Assembly: GCF_018866325.1 (NCBI RefSeq)
Contig: NZ_CP076457.1
Span: 5,615,001 to 5,679,000, forward strand
Reading direction: 5' to 3'
DNA from: Streptomyces sp. YPW6
GTDB taxonomy: Bacteria; Actinomycetota; Actinomycetes; Streptomycetales; Streptomycetaceae
DNA: 64,000 nucleotides
The notes under the pieces were generated by a model, which was given only the letters and a program-made list of their open reading frames with translations, was not told the DNA's origin and searched no databases. The position numbers and the translations under genes were made by a program. Of this stretch, positions 60,794 to 64,000 are shown one piece after another (the stretch's first letter is position 1; each line of letters opens with the position of its first letter).

Positions 60794-61453
60794 ATGACCA
60801 AGGGCAACGACACGACGATCACCGACGAGCTCTACCAGTACATGCTGGCCCACAACCCGCCGCTGGACCCGGTCCAGCGGGAGCTGGTGGACACCACGTA
60901 CGCGAGGTTCCCCGACCACGCGGGCATGGTGTCGGCCGAGGAACAGGCCCCGCTGCTGGCCTTCCTCGTCCGACTGGTCGGCGCCCGGCATGTGGTGGAG
61001 GTGGGGACGTTCACCGGGTTCAGCGCCCTGGCGATGGCCCGGGCGCTGCCCGCCGACGGCCTGCTGATCGCCTGTGACATCTCCGAGGAGTGGACGGCGT
61101 ACGGCCGTGCGGCCTGGGAGAAGGCAGGAGTCGCGGACCGGATCGACCTGCGGATCGCCCCCGCCCTGGACACCCTGCGCGCGATGCCCGCCGACCCGCA
61201 CATCGACTTCGCCTACCTGGACGCGGACAAGGGCGGCTACATCGCGTACTGGGAGGAGCTGGTGCCCAGGATGCGGCAGGGCGGGGTCATCGCCACGGAC
61301 AACGTGCTCTTCCACGGCGGGGTGACGGACCCGCAGGCGACGGGCCCGACGGCGGCGATCAAGGAGTTCAACGACCATGTGAGCGCGGACACCCGGATGG
61401 ACAGCGTGCTCCTGGCGGTCGCAGATGGCCTGACGCTGTCCCGCAAGCGCTGA
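60794..61453 (+). CDS. SAM-dependent O-methyltransferase (catechol/caffeoyl-CoA type)
   Basis: 219 aa from the ATG at 60794, GGAGGC upstream. Class I methyltransferase: VVEVGTFTGFSALAMARAL (SAM loop), LIACDISEEW, IDFAYLDADKGGYIAYWEE (metal Asp), GGVIATDNVLFHGGVTDP, then a C-terminal lid. The family methylates hydroxyl groups with Mg. It follows the HAD gene by 41 bp on the same strand, so it may belong to the Ter-linked pathway; this is not certain because it is common elsewhere. Confidence 0.9.
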   Translation: MTKGNDTTITDELYQYMLAHNPPLDPVQRELVDTTYARFPDHAGMVSAEEQAPLLAFLVRLVGARHVVEVGTFTGFSALAMARALPADGLLIACDISEEWTAYGRAAWEKAGVADRIDLRIAPALDTLRAMPADPHIDFAYLDADKGGYIAYWEELVPRMRQGGVIATDNVLFHGGVTDPQATGPTAAIKEFNDHVSADTRMDSVLLAVADGLTLSRKR

Positions 61454-61495
61454 ATCTGACGCCTCCGGTAAGGCAAGGGCGGGGCACGGCACGTC

Positions 61496-61553
61496 AAGGC
61501 AAGGCAAGGCAAGGCACAACCATGCGAGAACTGTGCCTAGACCTAGACCTAGA
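61496..61553. repeat. Short simple-sequence repeats
   Basis: AAGGC repeated four times (61496-61515) and CCTAGA repeated three times (61536-61553), in the gap between convergent genes. Simple AT-containing repeats are rare in this otherwise GC-dominated window. Confidence 0.8.
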
Positions 61554-61596
61554 CCTGGGCCGGTGGCCGGGGCGCAGGGTGGGGGAGGGGCCGGGA

Positions 61597-61815
61597 TCAG
61601 CCGCAGCACCCGCCCCCGCAGCAGCCGCCGCCTCCACCGCCACCGGACGGTGCGGGTGCGGACCCGGCGGCGCCGCCCACGGCCACGGCGGACAGCAGCT
61701 TGACGGTGTCGTCGTGGCCCGCGGGGCAGGAAGCGGGGTCCGAGGACCGGGCCATGGGACGGCTGACTTCGAAGGTGTCGCCGCAGGTGCGGCAGCGGAA
61801 TTCGTAACGAGGCAT
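61597..61815 (-). CDS. FmdB-type zinc-ribbon protein
   Basis: 72 aa. FmdB zinc ribbon: MPRYEFRCRTCGDTFEVSRPM with the first CxxC, and SCPAGHDD as the second ligand pair (Cys plus His). A Ser/Pro/Ala middle and a Gly/Cys end (GGGGGGGCCGGGCCG) follow. The four Cys in the tail are unusual but common in Streptomyces paralogues and may bind more metal. Regulatory role suspected from FmdB; not shown. Confidence 0.9.
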   Translation of the reverse strand: MPRYEFRCRTCGDTFEVSRPMARSSDPASCPAGHDDTVKLLSAVAVGGAAGSAPAPSGGGGGGGCCGGGCCG

Positions 61816-61954
61816 GGGCTCAGGCTAGAGCCATCGAGGGCCGGAGACCACGCCCCCTGATACCCCGCTGACGCCGCACGCCGCAGCCGGTCCTCCGGAT
61901 CAAGCCCTACGCGCCTGGACCAGACGCGGGCTGGAGGCGGGGAAGGCCCTCGCG

Positions 61955-62130
61955 AACCGATCAGGCCCTACGCGCCGGGACCAGGCCCTGCACGCCGGGA
62001 CCAGGCCCTGCACGCCGGGACCAGGCCCTGCACGCCCGGATCAGGCTTACTACGCGCCGGAACCAGGCTCCGCACGCCCGGATCAGGCTTACTACGCGCC
62101 GGAACCAGGCTCCGCACCCTCGGATCAGGC
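61955..62130. repeat. Tandem 20- and 41-bp repeats
   Basis: Three exact-to-near copies of GGGACCAGGCCCTGCACGCC (20 bp) followed by two copies of a 41-bp unit starting CGGATCAGGCTTACTACGCG. All units share GGAYCAGGCYYYRC. No credible frame crosses the block. It separates the zinc-ribbon gene from the coiled-coil gene, and no gene is seen in 61816-62177. Confidence 0.8.
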
Positions 62131-62177
62131 CCGGCCACGTGCCTCGATCAGTCTCTCCTGTGCGCCTCGACCAGCAC

Positions 62178-63560
62178 CTACGCGCTCCCGCCGCCGCGTT
62201 CCTCGCGGATGCCGGAGACGACCCGGGCCGCGGTCTGCCGCACGGCCTCGGTCTCGGTCAGGAAGTGCCAGTAGTCGGGGTGGCGCCCTTCGAGGCCGGC
62301 GATGGCCCGCTCCAGCCGGGCGACGGAGTCGTCGAGCGGCCTTGCGTGCCGGGGGTCGGGCGTGTGCCGACCGGCCATGGCGAGGCGCTGGGCGTCCCGC
62401 ACCGCGAACCGGGTCCGCTCGATCTCCTGCTGCGGGTCCTTCGCGACGGCGTTCAGCTGCTGCAGCCGGTCTCCGGCGGCGGACACGGCCTCGTCCACCG
62501 TGTTGAGCAGGGCGCGGACCGTGGACAGCCGGGACGTGGCGTCCGCCCAGCGCTGCTCCTCCCGCGCCTTCGCCGCCTCGGCGAGCTTGTCCTCCGCCTG
62601 CCGGACATGGGTGGCGGCCTGCTCCGGGACGGGCTGGAGGTCCTGCCAGCAGGCGGCGGAGAAGCGGCGCCGCAGCTCGCTGAGCACCGGCTCCACCGAA
62701 CCCGCCCGGGTCGTCAGCGCCTGTGCCCGGGTCCGCAGGGACACCAGGCGCCGGTCGATCTCGGCGGCCCGCTCGGGCAGCCGCTCCGCCTCGGCGCGCA
62801 CGGCCTCGGCATCGCGGAGCACCACATCGGCGCGCTGGAGCGTCTCCGGGACTCCGTGTTTCCCCGCGCCCTGGTTCAGCTTGGTCAGCTCGGGGGCGAG
62901 CGCGGCGAGCCGGGCGGCCAGCTCGTCGGCCCGCAGCCCCGCTGCCCGCACGGTGTCGAGGGCGCCGGTCGCCGCGAGGAGCGCCTGACGGGCCCGCTCG
63001 ACGGCCGGTGCGAGCCGGGCGAGCTGGGTTTCCGCGCTGCCCAGCAGCGGCCCGAGTCCCTGGGCGAAGCGGTCCAGCTCGCCCTTGACCCGCACGAGGT
63101 CGTCCTTGGCCCGGGTCAGCTCGGTGCGGGCCCGGGAGGCGACGGCGGGCTCCAGATCGTCCCGGTCCAGGTCGTGGCTGTCGACGGCGGTGATGTAGGC
63201 GTGGCTGACCTCGTCGATGCGCCGGCCGAGCGCGGCGAAGTCCTCGGACGCCTTGCGCCCGCGCGAGGAGCTGTCCACGGCGTTGATGGTCTCGATGGAG
63301 ATCCGCAGATCTCGCTGGGCGGTGTCCAGCTCGTAGAAAGCCTCGGCGGCGGCGTCCTTCGCGGCCTGCGCCTCGGCCCGCTGGCTCTCCGCGCCGCGCC
63401 CGCCGAACCAGCGGCGCGTCCCGCCTCCGGCGAAGGCTGCGGGCAGGGCGGCCAGCACAAGGGGCACGGGCAGCACCATCAGCGCCAGAAGGTCCCGGCC
63501 ACTCCGAACGGCGGAACTCGCACCCGCTCCTGCCTCCGGCCGCGCGTTGGTCGCCGTCAC
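62178..63560 (-). CDS. Coiled-coil membrane protein, function unknown
   Basis: 460 aa from the GTG at 63560 with GGGAGAGGGAT upstream; a longer frame to 63605 has no ribosome site. One N-terminal membrane helix (LLALMVLPVPLVLAALPAAFAGG, about 25-48), a short basic patch (RRWFGGRG), then almost entirely heptad-type helices rich in Ala, Arg, Glu and Leu to about residue 440. No enzyme motif. Probably an inner-membrane anchored elongated protein. The upstream neighbour on the same strand is a DUF4097 protein. Confidence 0.85.
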   Translation of the reverse strand: MTATNARPEAGAGASSAVRSGRDLLALMVLPVPLVLAALPAAFAGGGTRRWFGGRGAESQRAEAQAAKDAAAEAFYELDTAQRDLRISIETINAVDSSSRGRKASEDFAALGRRIDEVSHAYITAVDSHDLDRDDLEPAVASRARTELTRAKDDLVRVKGELDRFAQGLGPLLGSAETQLARLAPAVERARQALLAATGALDTVRAAGLRADELAARLAALAPELTKLNQGAGKHGVPETLQRADVVLRDAEAVRAEAERLPERAAEIDRRLVSLRTRAQALTTRAGSVEPVLSELRRRFSAACWQDLQPVPEQAATHVRQAEDKLAEAAKAREEQRWADATSRLSTVRALLNTVDEAVSAAGDRLQQLNAVAKDPQQEIERTRFAVRDAQRLAMAGRHTPDPRHARPLDDSVARLERAIAGLEGRHPDYWHFLTETEAVRQTAARVVSGIREERGGGSA

Positions 63561-63631
63561 ATCCCTCTCCCGTGCCGATTCTCCCTGCCCGGTACATTCT
63601 CCCACCAGGTAAGGACGAACACACGGGTCGG

Positions 63632-64000
63632 TTAGTTCGCGCTTCGCACCGTGACTTCCCCGTTGTCGCTGTGGGCCTTCACCACGTGGGCGCTGTCGTC
63701 GCCGCGCGGCACGGCCACGGAGACGTCCCCGTTGTCCGCGGAGGCGTCGACCTTGTACTTCTGGCCACCGGGCGGCAGATCGATGGTGATGCTTCCGTTG
63801 TCGCTCACGGTGTCCACCAGGTCGGGCACGGACGCGAAGCCCAGCCGGATCTCCCCGTTGTGGGCCCGGGCGACCACGGAGGAGCCGGATATCCGATCGG
63901 CCCGCACCTCCCCGTTGTCGCTCTTCAACTTCAGCGCGCCGCTCGCGTCCCGCACGTTGATCTCGCCATTGTCGGAGGACAGATCCAGCGCACTGGTGAA
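63632..64000 (-). CDS. DUF4097 beta-strand repeat protein (5' end outside window)
   Basis: The last 122 residues of a larger protein, cut by the window end. Regular repeats of about 20-25 residues with SDNGE or AHNGE turns (LSSDNGEINV, KSDNGEVRAD, AHNGEIRL, SDNGSITIDL, ADNGDVSVAV, SDNGEVTV) form the right-handed beta-helix-like DUF4097 (adhesin/LiaX) architecture. In Firmicutes LiaX-type members respond to envelope stress. The start, and any signal or membrane helix, is not visible. Confidence 0.88.
   Translation of the reverse strand, partial: FTSALDLSSDNGEINVRDASGALKLKSDNGEVRADRISGSSVVARAHNGEIRLGFASVPDLVDTVSDNGSITIDLPPGGQKYKVDASADNGDVSVAVPRGDDSAHVVKAHSDNGEVTVRSAN

Noticed and set aside
61955..62130. 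CRISPR array
   Set aside because: Repeats are 20 or 41 bp, contiguous and with no unique spacers; no cas genes are nearby.

Overview
The window is about 64 kb of very GC-rich DNA with the gene content and style of a Streptomyces chromosome arm-proximal core region: many GTG starts, strong third-position GC, 1-17 bp overlaps between genes, a PucR-type FasR beside fabD-fabH-acpP-fabF, a homodimeric-type aceE, an Mbl-like actin homologue, DUF3145 and DUF3052 proteins, and a TerD/TerC stress cluster. From memory, the order resembles the SCO236x-SCO245x part of the S. coelicolor map, with insertions. I see no rRNA, tRNA, CRISPR array, prophage or complete insertion sequence. One 170-bp MITE-like element with 29-bp inverted ends lies at 41.2-41.4 kb.

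Layout. 0-3.1 kb (minus): a fused carboxyltransferase and a MatB-type malonyl-CoA synthetase, translationally coupled. 3.8-8.4 kb (plus): two coupled secreted proteins, a PQQ-type sugar dehydrogenase with PKD and CBM6 modules, then a ThuA-CBM6-GH99 fusion, behind a LacI-type operator-like site. 8.8-14.4 kb: an Lrp/AsnC regulator, then an overlapping operon of an unknown protein, a degenerate Mbl-like actin homologue and a histidine kinase with an incomplete ATPase domain, a frame-disrupted SCO2400-family gene, and a MarR regulator divergent from an MDR oxidoreductase and an Ohr peroxidase. 16-18.8 kb: EI24 membrane protein, SGNH lipoprotein, DUF3145. 19-23.9 kb (minus): fasR-fabD-fabH-acpP-fabF with a clean inverted repeat in the fabD promoter region.

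24-32 kb: pirin, an S1-protease-like protein that has lost two catalytic residues and carries FG-GAP/VCBS repeats, a DinB-like protein, small membrane proteins, a class C beta-lactamase-like esterase, and a glycerate kinase coupled to an SLC13 anion transporter. 32-46.4 kb: regulatory and transport genes. These are an OmpR-type two-component operon with a small acidic secreted protein, a leaderless merR-aldo/keto reductase operon, an acyltransferase coupled to a secreted alpha/beta hydrolase, a NarL-type two-component pair, the MITE, a DUF4429/SHOCT protein, a second alpha/beta hydrolase paralogue, and a TetR/MFS divergent pair. 46.6-51.5 kb: I36-type inhibitor, aceE, DUF3052, AhpE-like peroxiredoxin.

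51.6-60.8 kb is the most interesting part. Three TerD-family proteins, a TerC/DUF475 membrane protein and a TerA-like protein are followed by a CitE-like lyase, a fusion of two phosphoribosyltransferase-type domains (PRTase_2-TRSP-StiP/PRTase_1) and a HAD phosphatase. This is the layout of the Ter-associated pathway proposed to make a nucleoside-like metabolite. The window ends with an O-methyltransferase, an FmdB zinc ribbon, a coiled-coil membrane protein and a truncated DUF4097 protein.

Two features run through the whole window: at least ten unrelated GC-rich minisatellites, several in frame inside genes (at 0.8, 3.3, 8.6, 9.8, 11.0, 29.4, 37.8, 41.5, 46.7 and 62.0 kb), and three apparent frameshifts in proline-rich or membrane-protein genes (13.6, 27.8 and 55.4 kb) that may be real decay or sequence errors.
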